From: Pseudosporangium ferrugineum | GTDB taxonomy: Bacteria; Actinomycetota; Actinomycetes; Mycobacteriales; Micromonosporaceae | DNA: 64,000 nucleotides | Direction: 5' to 3' | NCBI RefSeq assembly: GCF_003002065.1 | Contig: NZ_PVZG01000007.1 | Coordinates: forward strand, 62,001-126,000 | Shown here: positions 23,221 through 31,426 of the stretch, one piece after another | Position numbering within the stretch: the first letter of the stretch is position 1 | Layout of the letters: every line of letters starts with the position of its first letter | The notes under the pieces: model-generated | What the model was told of the DNA's origin: nothing | Seen by the model: the letters and a program-made list of their open reading frames with translations, nothing else | Databases searched by the model: none | Translations under genes and position numbers: made by a program

Positions 23221-23709
23221 CAACCATTTCCGGTACGCCGAGGCGAACGGCTCCGAACCGTCACCGAGGGCGACCACGAGCCGCCCCGCCGCCGCACGCG
23301 CCTCGCGCACGACGTCGCCGGGATAGCCGAACCGGACCCGGTGCTCCTCGAACTCGTCCTCGTCGCGGAGCTCGATCAGGCCCGAATCGCGCCGGCGCGA
23401 CACGTCGAGATCCAGGTCGACGATGTGGACCGTGTCACCCTCCCAGCGCGCCGGGGTGGTGATGTCGCAGTAGACCTCGCTCGTGCGCGGCGGCGGGTTG
23501 AACATCCCCGTCCACCACGCGTGGTGCGGGATGAGCAGCACGAACGGGATCTGCTCGACGGAGGGCTGGCCGTGGTAGACGGACGCCGTGCCGCGGGTCA
23601 CGCCCACCCAGACGCCCAGGTCGTCCTCGTTGAGCCGGCGGGCGGGGTAGTCGCGGTGGGCGGATCCGTCGTACTTGGTGTAGACGACCCGGACCATCTC
23701 GCTCGGCAT
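23203..23709 (-). CDS. DUF402 (FomD-like) protein
   Basis: A 168-residue protein matching DUF402: GVWVGVTRGTASVYHGQP, IPHHAWWTGMFNPPP, YCDITTPARWEGDTVHIVDL and DLDVSRRRDSGLIELRDEDE followed by FEEHR. The last segments hold the acidic residues that bind divalent metal in FomD and in nucleoside-diphosphate phosphatase relatives. Nucleotide phosphatase activity is therefore possible but not demonstrated. ATG 23709 lies six bases after a TAGGGT hexamer (23716-23721), consistent with a leaderless mRNA. Its 3' end overlaps the sigma-factor gene by 18 bp and it is divergent from dinG. Confidence 0.8.
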   Translation of the reverse strand: MPSEMVRVVYTKYDGSAHRDYPARRLNEDDLGVWVGVTRGTASVYHGQPSVEQIPFVLLIPHHAWWTGMFNPPPRTSEVYCDITTPARWEGDTVHIVDLDLDVSRRRDSGLIELRDEDEFEEHRVRFGYPGDVVREARAAAGRLVVALGDGSEPFASAYRKWLSTVGD

Positions 23710-23765
23710 GACAAGACCCTAGCGGTGCGACCGTTTCGTCGGTGGTGGCGGGTACGGTCTTCGTC

Positions 23766-25814
23766 GTGACTGCCCCCGCCAAGTCCCGCCGCAAGACCGC
23801 CGCCGCCAAGGACCTGCTCGCCGCCGCGGTCGGCGCGGTGCCCGGAGGGTCCTCCCGCCCGGGTCAGGAGCAGATGGCGACGGCGATCGAGCGGGCCATC
23901 AAGGAGCGCGAGCACCTGCTCGTCCAGGCGGGCACGGGCACCGGCAAGAGCCTCGCCTACCTGACGCCGGCCCTGCTGGTCGACGGCCCGGTCGTCGTCT
24001 CCACCGCCACGCTGGCGCTGCAGAACCAGCTCGTGGAGCACGACCTCCCCCGCCTCGCCGACGCGGTCGAGCCGGTCCTGGGCCGCCGCCCGACCTTCGC
24101 CGTCCTCAAGGGGCGGCACCACTACCTCTGCGTGGCCAAGCTCGAGCACGCCGACGAGGAGGCGCCGACCGACACCCTCTTCGACGACGCGCCGGCCCGC
24201 GCCACCCAGTGGCTCGGCGAGGCGGGACGGCTGGGCAAGCAGATCCTCCGCGTCCAGGCGTGGGCGGAGAAGACGCAGACCGGCGACCGTGACGAGCTCG
24301 ACCCCGGCGTCGACGAGACGGCGTGGCGGCAGGTCTCCATGCCCGCCCGCGACTGCGTGGGCGCCGCCCGCTGCCCGTACGGCGCGGAGTGCTTCGCCGA
24401 GGCGTCCCGGGTCCGGGCCCGCGAGGCGGACATCGTGGTGACCAACCACAGCCTGCTCGCGGTGGACATGCTGGCCGAGCGCAACATCGTGCCGCCGCAC
24501 AAGCTCCTGATCGTCGACGAGGCCCACGAGCTGGCCGACCGGGTCTCCTCGGCCGCCCAGGCGGAGCTCACCCCGGAGGCGGTCGAGCGCGCCTCGAAGC
24601 GGGCCCGCCCCCTGCTGCCCGCCGCCGTGGCGGAGGCGCTGGCGGAGGCGGCCGACTCGCTCACGGTCGGCCTGGCGGACCTCCCGGCGGGCCGGCTGAC
24701 CACCGGCCTGCCGCCGCACCTGCACCAGGCGCTGCTGCTGGTGGACGCGTCGACCCGCGCCGGCCTCGACGCGATCGGCGACATCAAGGCGGACGACCCC
24801 GACCCGGTCCGCAAGCAACAGGCCAAGGCGACCCTCGACGAGCTGTCCACGACCACCCAGCGGCTCCTCGAGGAGTCGGACTTCGACGTGGCCTGGATCG
24901 AGAAGAGCGACCTCGGCAACGGCCGCCGGGCGGTGGTGGTCGCCCCGCTCTCGGTCGCCGGCACCCTCGCCACCAACCTGTACGACGACCGCACGGTGGT
25001 GGCGACGTCCGCGACGCTGACCCTGGGCGGCCGGTTCGACACGGTGGCGCGGTCGCTGGGCCTGCCCGCCACCGCGGCCGGCTCCGTTCCGACGGCGCGG
25101 TCCGGGTCCGGGCTCACCGCCGACGCGCCCCCGGTCTCCGGCGAGGGCTGGACCTCCCTCGATGTCGGCTCCCCGTTCGACTACCCCAAGCAGGGCATCC
25201 TGTACGTCGCCGCGCACCTCCCCCGGCCCGCCGCCTCCGGTCTGCCGGACGCCGCGGGCGAGGAGCTCCTGAGGATGGTGGAGGCGCTGGGCGGCCGTAC
25301 CCTCGGCCTGTTCTCGTCCCGCCGCGCGGCCACCCAGGCCGCGGAGCTGCTCCGGGCCCGGACCGATCTGCCGATCCTGCTCCAGGGCGAGGAGACGCTG
25401 CCGATCCTGGTGCGCAAGTTCAAGGAGCAGCGGGAAAGCTGCCTCTTCGGCGTCATGTCGCTCTGGCAGGGCGTCGACGTCCCCGGCGACGCCTGCCAGC
25501 TCGTGGTGATCGACCGCCTGCCCTTCCCCCGCCCCGACGAGCCGCTCGCCGCGGCCCGGGCGGCCGCGGTCGACGCCACCGGCGGCTCGGGGTTCGCCTC
25601 GGTGAGCGTGCCCATCGCCGCGATCCGCCTGGCACAGGGCGTGGGACGGCTGATCCGGTCCACCGGCGACAGGGGCGTGGTGGCGGTCCTCGACTCCCGC
25701 CTCGAGACGGCCCGGGGATACGGCGCCTTCCTCCGCAAGTCCCTGCCCCCGTTCTGGTACACGACCCGTCCCGAGGTGGCGCTGGGGGCGCTGCAGCGGC
25801 TCGCCAAGCAGTAG
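23766..25814 (+). CDS. DinG-family iron-sulfur ATP-dependent DNA helicase
   Basis: A 682-residue superfamily 2 helicase of the XPD/DinG group. Walker A is AGTGTGKS (55-62) and Walker B is the DEAH box at 251-254. Four cysteines fit the iron-sulfur domain: C122 in YLCVAKLE, then C197, C203 and C209 in DCVGAARCPYGAEC. Motifs VATSATLT, GLFSSRRAA, GVMSLWQGVDVPGD and RLAQGVGRLIRS complete the helicase core. It unwinds damaged or structured DNA 5' to 3' in characterised relatives. GTG 23766 follows TACGGT (23753-23758) by seven bases. It is divergent from DUF402 and convergent with the AI-2E permease gene. Confidence 0.92.
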   Translation: MTAPAKSRRKTAAAKDLLAAAVGAVPGGSSRPGQEQMATAIERAIKEREHLLVQAGTGTGKSLAYLTPALLVDGPVVVSTATLALQNQLVEHDLPRLADAVEPVLGRRPTFAVLKGRHHYLCVAKLEHADEEAPTDTLFDDAPARATQWLGEAGRLGKQILRVQAWAEKTQTGDRDELDPGVDETAWRQVSMPARDCVGAARCPYGAECFAEASRVRAREADIVVTNHSLLAVDMLAERNIVPPHKLLIVDEAHELADRVSSAAQAELTPEAVERASKRARPLLPAAVAEALAEAADSLTVGLADLPAGRLTTGLPPHLHQALLLVDASTRAGLDAIGDIKADDPDPVRKQQAKATLDELSTTTQRLLEESDFDVAWIEKSDLGNGRRAVVVAPLSVAGTLATNLYDDRTVVATSATLTLGGRFDTVARSLGLPATAAGSVPTARSGSGLTADAPPVSGEGWTSLDVGSPFDYPKQGILYVAAHLPRPAASGLPDAAGEELLRMVEALGGRTLGLFSSRRAATQAAELLRARTDLPILLQGEETLPILVRKFKEQRESCLFGVMSLWQGVDVPGDACQLVVIDRLPFPRPDEPLAAARAAAVDATGGSGFASVSVPIAAIRLAQGVGRLIRSTGDRGVVAVLDSRLETARGYGAFLRKSLPPFWYTTRPEVALGALQRLAKQ

Positions 25815-25818
25815 GGCG

Positions 25819-27084
25819 TTATTCCGGGCGCAGACCGGCCGCGGTGACGACGACCGCGTCCGGCGGGACCTCCGGGCGGCGGCGGGCGAGGCGGCGGACG
25901 CCCGTGTTCAGGACGGCGATCAGCGGAACCGCCACCAGGGCGCCGATGATGCCGGCCAGCACCACCCCGCAGGCGATGCCGATGATCACGACCAGCGGAT
26001 GGATCGCCACCGCGCGGCCCATGATGAGCGGCTGGAGGACGTGGCCCTCGACCTGCTGGACCAGGATCACGGCGCCCAGCACGATCAGCGCCACGATCCA
26101 GCCCTGGTCGACGAGCGCGACCAGCACCGCCACCGCGCCGGAGACGCTCGCGCCGACGATCGGGATGAACGCGCCCAGGAACACCAGGGCCGCCAGCGGG
26201 AACGCGAACGGCACGTCAAGGATCACCAGGGCGAGGCCGATGCCGGTGGCGTCGATGAAGGCCACCAGCACCGTCGCCCGCACGTACGAGCCGAGCGTCG
26301 CCCACGAGGCGTCGCCCGCGTCGGACAGGCTCCAGCGGGCATTGACCGGGAACAGGCGTACCAGGAAGCGCCAGATCTTGCGGCCGTCGCGGAGGAAGAA
26401 GAAGGTCGCGAAGAGCACCAGCAGCGCGCCGGTGAGGACCTCGAACAGGGTGGCGGCGGTCGCGAAGCCGGTCGCGGTGAGCTGGGAGGTGTTCAGGTTG
26501 ATCCAGTCCTGCGCCGAGTCGATGGCCTGGTTGACCTGGTCGTCGGAGAGGTGCAGCGGACCGGTCCGGGCCCACTCCTGGATCTGGCGGATGCCCGCGC
26601 TGGCCTTGTCGGTCAGCTGCGGCAGGCCGTCGACGAACTGGTTGACCACCAGCGTGAGCGTGCCGGCCACGGCGGCGATCCCGCAGATCAGCACCAGGAA
26701 GGTGGCCAGCGACGGCGGCAGCCGCAGCTTCAGCAGCCAGCCGACCGCGGGGGCCAGCAGGGCCGAGAGCAGCAGGGCGATCGCCAGCGGGATCACCACG
26801 ATGCTGACCGTGCCGATGAAGCGCACCAGCACCCAGCCGACCACCCCGACCACGATCAGGCGCCACGACCAGGCGGCGGCGATCCGCAGCGAGTGCGGCA
26901 CCTCCGCGTCGTCCCGGCTGGTCGTCGAGTGGTGCTCGAACGACGGCACGGGCTCCGGCAGCTCGTACTCGACCTCGGCGTCGTCGGCCGGGCGTTCCGT
27001 CTCGGCCCGGGCCGACCGCACGGATTCGCGACCCGACTCGTACGCCCGGCGAAGATTCGCCCGGACTCGCTGCAAGCGGCTCAA
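25819..27084 (-). CDS. AI-2E family (YdiK/TqsA-type) transporter
   Basis: A 421-residue membrane protein with a charged N-terminal segment of about 75 residues and seven to eight helices. The pattern fits the AI-2E (UPF0118) family: an early ALLLSALLAPAVGWLLKLRL, the large extracellular segment around DGLPQLTDKASAGIRQIQEW, then FLGAFIPIVGASVSGAVAVL and QQVEGHVLQPLIMGRAVAIH, which is the family hallmark. Members export varied small molecules or ions, so the quorum-signal name should not be taken literally. TTG 27084 is chosen because AGGGGG lies eight bases upstream and the frame above it runs into the divergent promoter; ATG 27147 is the alternative. Confidence 0.85.
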   Translation of the reverse strand: MSRLQRVRANLRRAYESGRESVRSARAETERPADDAEVEYELPEPVPSFEHHSTTSRDDAEVPHSLRIAAAWSWRLIVVGVVGWVLVRFIGTVSIVVIPLAIALLLSALLAPAVGWLLKLRLPPSLATFLVLICGIAAVAGTLTLVVNQFVDGLPQLTDKASAGIRQIQEWARTGPLHLSDDQVNQAIDSAQDWINLNTSQLTATGFATAATLFEVLTGALLVLFATFFFLRDGRKIWRFLVRLFPVNARWSLSDAGDASWATLGSYVRATVLVAFIDATGIGLALVILDVPFAFPLAALVFLGAFIPIVGASVSGAVAVLVALVDQGWIVALIVLGAVILVQQVEGHVLQPLIMGRAVAIHPLVVIIGIACGVVLAGIIGALVAVPLIAVLNTGVRRLARRRPEVPPDAVVVTAAGLRPE

Positions 27085-27173
27085 CCGCCCAACCCCCTCG
27101 CCGTCGACACGCGGGTTACACCGTAGTCGAGACCGGCACACGTGCACGTCAGGCGCGGGCGTACCGTCCTAGC

Positions 27174-27512
27174 GTGAGCACCGACACCCAGACCGAGGCC
27201 GGGCTGCCGATTCGCATGCTGCACGACCGGGTCCTCGTCCGGCTCGACGGCGGCGAAGGGGAACGCCGTTCGAGCGCCGGCATCGTGATTCCCGCCACCG
27301 CGTCGATGGGCCGCCGCCTGTCCTGGGCCAAGGCGGTCGGCGTGGGGCCGAACGTCCGATCCATCGTCGTCGGCGACCGGGTCCTGTTCGACCCCGAGGA
27401 CCGGGCCGAGGTGGAACTGCACGGCAGGGAGTACGTGCTGCTCCGCGAGCGGGACGTGCACGCGGTCGCGGCGAGCCGGGTCGAGTCCGACGGGACCGGC
27501 CTCTACCTCTAG
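27174..27512 (+). CDS. GroES-like (Cpn10 family) protein, solitary
   Basis: A 112-residue Cpn10-fold protein: IRMLHDRVLVRLDGGEGE begins the barrel, SSAGIVIPATAS occupies the mobile-loop position and retains the hydrophobic IVI that docks GroEL, then KAVGVGPNVRSIVVGDRVLF and EYVLLRERDVHAV finish it. It is more diverged than a standard GroES (no KxxG roof loop that I can see) and is not followed by groEL; the groEL gene in this window lies 9 kb away on the other strand. GTG 27174 follows TACCGT (27162-27167) by six bases. No CIRCE element precedes it. It may be a specialised co-chaperonin paralogue. It shares its stop with the convergent prsW gene. Confidence 0.78.
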   Translation: MSTDTQTEAGLPIRMLHDRVLVRLDGGEGERRSSAGIVIPATASMGRRLSWAKAVGVGPNVRSIVVGDRVLFDPEDRAEVELHGREYVLLRERDVHAVAASRVESDGTGLYL

Positions 27513-29209
27513 TAACGCGGCGGCGGGTAGAAGCCGGGCGGCGGCGGATAGTAGGACGCGTACGTGGGGACCGGCGGTGCGACGCGCACCGGGACCGGAA
27601 CGACCGGCTCGTCCGGCGGGCTGACCGTGCGCGTCACCCCGTCCGGGAACGCGATCTGGTAGCTCGTGCCGTCCCAGAACGCCTGCGGCGTCTGCGGGTC
27701 GCGGCCGACGAAGACCGAGCGGTAGCCCGAGATGTCGGTGAGCAGCTTGCGCTCCTCCTCCTGCGCCCGCACGAGGTCCTCCGGCTTACCGTGCAGGCCG
27801 CGCTGCATCCCGTCGCGCAGCAGGGCCAGCTGGGTGGACGCCATCTGGAAGCCGCGCATCGCCCGTACGCCCGCCTCGCCCGCGACCCGCTTCGCCCACT
27901 GCCGGGCCGAGTGCCGCCGGCCGAGGCTGCCCAGGGTGGCCACCTCCGGCGGGGACAGCCAGCCGGCGCGCACGTAGTGCGGCAGGATCCGCTCGCTGAG
28001 CCGCCCCTCGTAGCCGCGCAGGGCGATCGCGAAGCCCAGCGCCGCGAAGAAGAACGGGACCATGAAGCCGAGGTACCCGTACAGCATGATCAGGGTCTCG
28101 CCGGTGGCCACGGACAGCGTCGGCAGCAGGTTGAAGGTGCCGTGCAGGATCATCGCGAGCAGCAGGCCGGCGATCGGGGCGAGCCAGCGCACCCGGCGGT
28201 CCGCCGAACGCGCCGCGACGCCGAGGCCGATCCCCGTCATGGCGGTGAAGAGCGGGTGCGCGAAGCCGGTGAACAGGATCCGCACGATGAAGATGAGGAA
28301 CAGGTTCTGGATGCCGGTGGCCGGGCCGTACTGATCGGCGCCCGCCGCGTAGCCGTGGCCGCCCAGGTAGAGGACGTTCTCCACCATGGCGAAGCCGAGT
28401 GCGGACAGGCCACAGTAGACGATGCCGTCGGTGATGCCGGACCATTCCCGGCGGCGGCGCCAGAAGAGCAGAATCGGGCCGAGGGCCTTCATCGACTCCT
28501 CGATGAACGGCGCCACGAGCACGGCGACCAGGGCCTCGGGCAGGCCGAGCTTGTCGAAACCCCACGCCGCCAACCCGTTGACCCCGATGGCGACCAGGGT
28601 CGCGACGGCGGACCCCCAGGCGAAGCAGAACACCAGGTAGCGGATCGGTTCCGGTTCGTACCGGTCGAGCCACAGGAAGCAGCTGACGAGTACGGGCACC
28701 GGCAGGATCGCCGCGGTCAGGCCGACGACGAGGCCGACCGGCCCGTTGCTGAAGCCGAGAATGATCAGCATGGCGACGGCGCAGACGGCGATGAAGCCGA
28801 TGATGCCGACCAGCGGCAGCCACCGCCGCCACCCGGACCGGCGCCCCGGCATCGGCGGCACCTGGCCGGCGTCCGGCATCGGATACGCCCGGTCGAACGG
28901 CATCGCCCCGGCCGGCACCGGACCTACCTGCGGGCCTGCGGGCGCCGGGCCTACGGGCGCCGGGCCGGAGAAGCCGGCGGACGCCGGGCCGGAGAAGCCG
29001 GCGGACGCGGGACCGGAGAGGCCGGCGGGCGGCGGGCCGGAGAAGCCGGCGGGCGCGGGCTCGGAGAAGCCGGCGGGCGCGGGCTCGGAGAAGGCGGCGG
29101 GGCCGGGGGCGGGCGAGGGCCCGCCCGGGTCGGCGGGGCCGGAGGCGGGCGGCCCGGATGCCGGGGGCGGTGCCGGGGCGGGCGGTCCGCCCGGAGCTTC
29201 GTCGGCCAT
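27509..29209 (-). CDS. PrsW-family intramembrane metalloprotease with Pro-rich repeat head
   Basis: A 566-residue protein. Residues 1-130 are cytoplasmic and low-complexity, with tandem octapeptides of the form GFSGPASA and GFSEPAPA. About eight helices follow with the PrsW catalytic motifs FIEESMKALG (EExxK), MVENVLYLGG (ExN), HPLFTAMTG and HGTFNLLP. A cytoplasmic tail of about 190 residues ends in a Tyr/Pro-rich stretch. PrsW proteases perform site-1 cleavage of anti-sigma factors in Bacillus; the substrate here is unknown. The stop shares CTAG with the convergent GroES-like gene. Confidence 0.88.
   Translation of the reverse strand: MADEAPGGPPAPAPPPASGPPASGPADPGGPSPAPGPAAFSEPAPAGFSEPAPAGFSGPPPAGLSGPASAGFSGPASAGFSGPAPVGPAPAGPQVGPVPAGAMPFDRAYPMPDAGQVPPMPGRRSGWRRWLPLVGIIGFIAVCAVAMLIILGFSNGPVGLVVGLTAAILPVPVLVSCFLWLDRYEPEPIRYLVFCFAWGSAVATLVAIGVNGLAAWGFDKLGLPEALVAVLVAPFIEESMKALGPILLFWRRRREWSGITDGIVYCGLSALGFAMVENVLYLGGHGYAAGADQYGPATGIQNLFLIFIVRILFTGFAHPLFTAMTGIGLGVAARSADRRVRWLAPIAGLLLAMILHGTFNLLPTLSVATGETLIMLYGYLGFMVPFFFAALGFAIALRGYEGRLSERILPHYVRAGWLSPPEVATLGSLGRRHSARQWAKRVAGEAGVRAMRGFQMASTQLALLRDGMQRGLHGKPEDLVRAQEEERKLLTDISGYRSVFVGRDPQTPQAFWDGTSYQIAFPDGVTRTVSPPDEPVVPVPVRVAPPVPTYASYYPPPPGFYPPPRY
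28960..29110 (-). repeat. 24-bp tandem repeats in the prsW N-terminal coding region
   Basis: Six to seven imperfect 24-bp units (core GGAGAAGCCGGCGG on the plus strand) encode the octapeptide repeats of the PrsW head. Such a run is prone to length variation by slippage. Confidence 0.8.
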
Positions 29210-29264
29210 GCCGCCAGCGTAGCCACCCCGGCGCGCCCCGGCGGCCCCGCAGCCGGGGAAAGGA

Positions 29265-30491
29265 TCAAGACCTGCGGCGCGCCGTACGTCCCCGCCCGTG
29301 CCAGCCGACCGCCCGCCGCACGAGCCGCGGCGCCTCCGCGTACTCGATGCCGGTCGCCCGCAGCAGATCCGTGACCGTGGTACGCACCTGCGCCACCACC
29401 ACCCCGCCGGAGAAGCCGACCCCCTCGTCGTACGCCTGCCCCGACTCCGCGGCGGCCCGCAGCGCGCGTTCCCGGGTGGCCTCCGGCTCGGCGCCGCGGG
29501 CCCACTCCTGCCGCAACAGCTCGACGGCGTCGCCGAGCAGCCCGACGGACGCGGGCAGGCAGGACGGTATGTGCTCCTCGTCACCCATGGCCGTGATCGC
29601 CCGGCGGGCCAGGACGCGGACGTTGCGGAGGGCGTACGTGAGGTGCGGCGCGCCCTCGACGTACTGGCCGAGGGCGCCGCGGGAGCGCCACCGGGCCGGC
29701 GCGAAGGCGACGTTCTCGCTGGCCGCGGCCGCCGCGGCGGCGAAGGCCGCGAAGTTGCCCTCGGTGGCACGGAGCTGGGCGAGCGCCTCCCGTACGCCTT
29801 CGGCGTCGTTCTCCGCCATGCCCGCCGCCACCGCCCGCAGCCCCTCGGCCATGGCGTCGAGCGCGGGATCGGCCGCCCGCCGGACGACGGTGAGCGGGTT
29901 GAGCGGCAGCAGCACCGTCATCACCACCAGCCCGACCGCGCCGCCGACCAGAGCGTCGAAGAAGCGGGTGTACGGCAACCCGGTCACCGAGGTCAGCGTG
30001 GCGACCAGCACCGCGGACGAGGCGGACTGCACGACGAGCGGGGTGCCGCCGCCGACCGCCGCGGCGACCAGGATGGCGAACACCACGATCAGCCCGATCT
30101 GCCACGGGCCGGAGCCGATGAGCAGGATGATCGCGTCGCCGATGCCGATGCCGATGGCCACGCCGAGGACCAGTTCGGCGGTGCGCCGGGCCCGCTGCCC
30201 GACCGACGACGCGAGGGTGATCACGGCCGCGATCGGGGCGAAGAACGGGCTCTGCCGCCCGATCAGGTCGTGCGCGACGTACCAGGCGAGCGCCGCGCCG
30301 ACGCCCGCCTGGAGCGCGAGGCCGGAGCCGGCGCGCACCCGCGACCAACCGGCCCGGATCCCGGAGCGGGAGCGGCCGCGCAGCTCGGCCAGCACGGCGG
30401 GCAGCCCGCGCTGCGCCCCCTCGTCCGGTTCCGCGGCATCGGCCCCGCCGGTCCTGCCGGCTTCGTCCGCGGGGATGCTGCGGTCGGTCAT
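29265..30491 (-). CDS. FUSC-family aromatic acid exporter-like membrane protein
   Basis: A 408-residue inner-membrane protein. About six helices occupy residues 50-180: RQSPFFAPIAAVITLASSVG, ELVLGVAIGIGIGDAIILLI and FFDALVGGAVGLVVMTVLLP are typical of the FUSC/YccS core. A cytoplasmic helical domain of about 220 residues follows. Family members are linked to efflux of aromatic carboxylic acids. ATG 30491 lies eight bases after TAGGGT (30500-30505, this strand), suggesting a leaderless transcript. The gene is divergent from the HD hydrolase at 30532. Confidence 0.83.
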   Translation of the reverse strand: MTDRSIPADEAGRTGGADAAEPDEGAQRGLPAVLAELRGRSRSGIRAGWSRVRAGSGLALQAGVGAALAWYVAHDLIGRQSPFFAPIAAVITLASSVGQRARRTAELVLGVAIGIGIGDAIILLIGSGPWQIGLIVVFAILVAAAVGGGTPLVVQSASSAVLVATLTSVTGLPYTRFFDALVGGAVGLVVMTVLLPLNPLTVVRRAADPALDAMAEGLRAVAAGMAENDAEGVREALAQLRATEGNFAAFAAAAAAASENVAFAPARWRSRGALGQYVEGAPHLTYALRNVRVLARRAITAMGDEEHIPSCLPASVGLLGDAVELLRQEWARGAEPEATRERALRAAAESGQAYDEGVGFSGGVVVAQVRTTVTDLLRATGIEYAEAPRLVRRAVGWHGRGRTARRRS

Positions 30492-30531
30492 GCCTCAGGA
30501 CCCTAACCGCGGACGTGCCAGGATGGCGGCC

Positions 30532-31173
30532 GTGACATCTCTTCTTGACCGATGGGTCGCCGCGGCCCGCGGTGCCGGCGCGACCGCCGCGGACCCGGAT
30601 CTCGAGGCCGCCGGCGGTTACCTGCTCGGTCGCTGGTCGGAGCCGCAGCGGCAGTACCACGACGTGAGCCATCTCACCGCCGTGCTGGACGTCGTGGACG
30701 AGTACGCCGGCCTCGCCCCGCACGCCGACCGCGTACGCCTCGCCGCCTGGATGCACGACGCGGTGTACGACCCCCGCGCGCTCGGTGAGGCGAACGAGCG
30801 GGACAGCGCCGAGTTCGCCAAAGGGCTGCTCACCACGCTCGGCACCCCGCCCGAGGTGGCGGCGGAGGTGGCTCGCCTGGTGGGGCTGACCGCCGGGCAC
30901 GCCACCGAGGACACCGACCCGGACGGCGAGCTGCTGTGCGACGCCGACCTCGCGATCCTGGCGGCCGGGCCGGACCGGTACACCGCCTACACCGAGGCGA
31001 TCCGGCGCGAGTACGCCCACGTGCCCGAGGACACGTTCCGGGCGGCCCGGGCCCAGGTCCTGGTCTCGCTGCTGGAGTTGCCGTCGATCTACCGGCACGC
31101 CCCGCTGCGCGACGCGTGGGAGGCACCGGCCCGAGCCAACCTGGAGAGGGAGCTCAGGGCCCTGGCCGGCTGA
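30532..31173 (+). CDS. HD-domain metal-dependent phosphohydrolase (COG4339-like)
   Basis: A 213-residue soluble protein. The metal residues of the HD fold are seen as YHDVSHLTAVLD, then AAWMHDAVYDP (HD dyad), then LLCDADLAILA. The ERDSAEFAK segment and the C-terminal YAHVPEDTFRAARAQVL match the COG4339 group of predicted phosphohydrolases; the substrate is unknown. GTG 30532 (TSLLDRW) has CAGGA about nine bases upstream; ATG 30523 would add three residues. Its 3' end overlaps the convergent DUF4031 gene by 20 bp. Confidence 0.85.
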   Translation: MTSLLDRWVAAARGAGATAADPDLEAAGGYLLGRWSEPQRQYHDVSHLTAVLDVVDEYAGLAPHADRVRLAAWMHDAVYDPRALGEANERDSAEFAKGLLTTLGTPPEVAAEVARLVGLTAGHATEDTDPDGELLCDADLAILAAGPDRYTAYTEAIRREYAHVPEDTFRAARAQVLVSLLELPSIYRHAPLRDAWEAPARANLERELRALAG

Positions 31174-31426
31174 GGTGCTTGGGGCGGCGCAGACCCGCCG
31201 CGCGCAGGCGGGCGGAGATGTCGCGGGACGGCAGCAGGGTCGCGCCGAGCCACAGCGCCATCGCGAACCGGGAATCCGGGATGTCGTAGTGGTCGCGGTC
31301 GAACCCGCGCCGGGGCGCGCCCAGCATCTCCGCGAAGACGTGCAGCTCGTCGTACGACACGTCGCTGACCAGGTGGGACCAGAGCCGGCCGCGGGCCGGC
31401 CAGAGCGGCTCGTCGACGAGGATCAA
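31154..31426 (-). CDS. DUF4031 protein
   Basis: A 90-residue protein translated from TTG 31426, whose TTGA overlaps the glpD stop by four bases. The opening ILVDEPLWPARGRLWSHLVS and the following DVSYDELHVFAEMLG match DUF4031, a small family often found beside glycerol or HD-domain genes. The function is unknown. The rare TTG start is supported by the conserved position of the first residues and by the absence of another start in frame. The last 20 bases overlap the convergent HD-domain gene. Confidence 0.75.
   Translation of the reverse strand: MILVDEPLWPARGRLWSHLVSDVSYDELHVFAEMLGAPRRGFDRDHYDIPDSRFAMALWLGATLLPSRDISARLRAAGLRRPKHLSRPGP

Noticed and set aside
27174..27512. Calling this the standard groES of a groESL operon
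   Set aside because: No groEL follows, no CIRCE precedes it, and the sequence is more diverged than expected for the essential groES.
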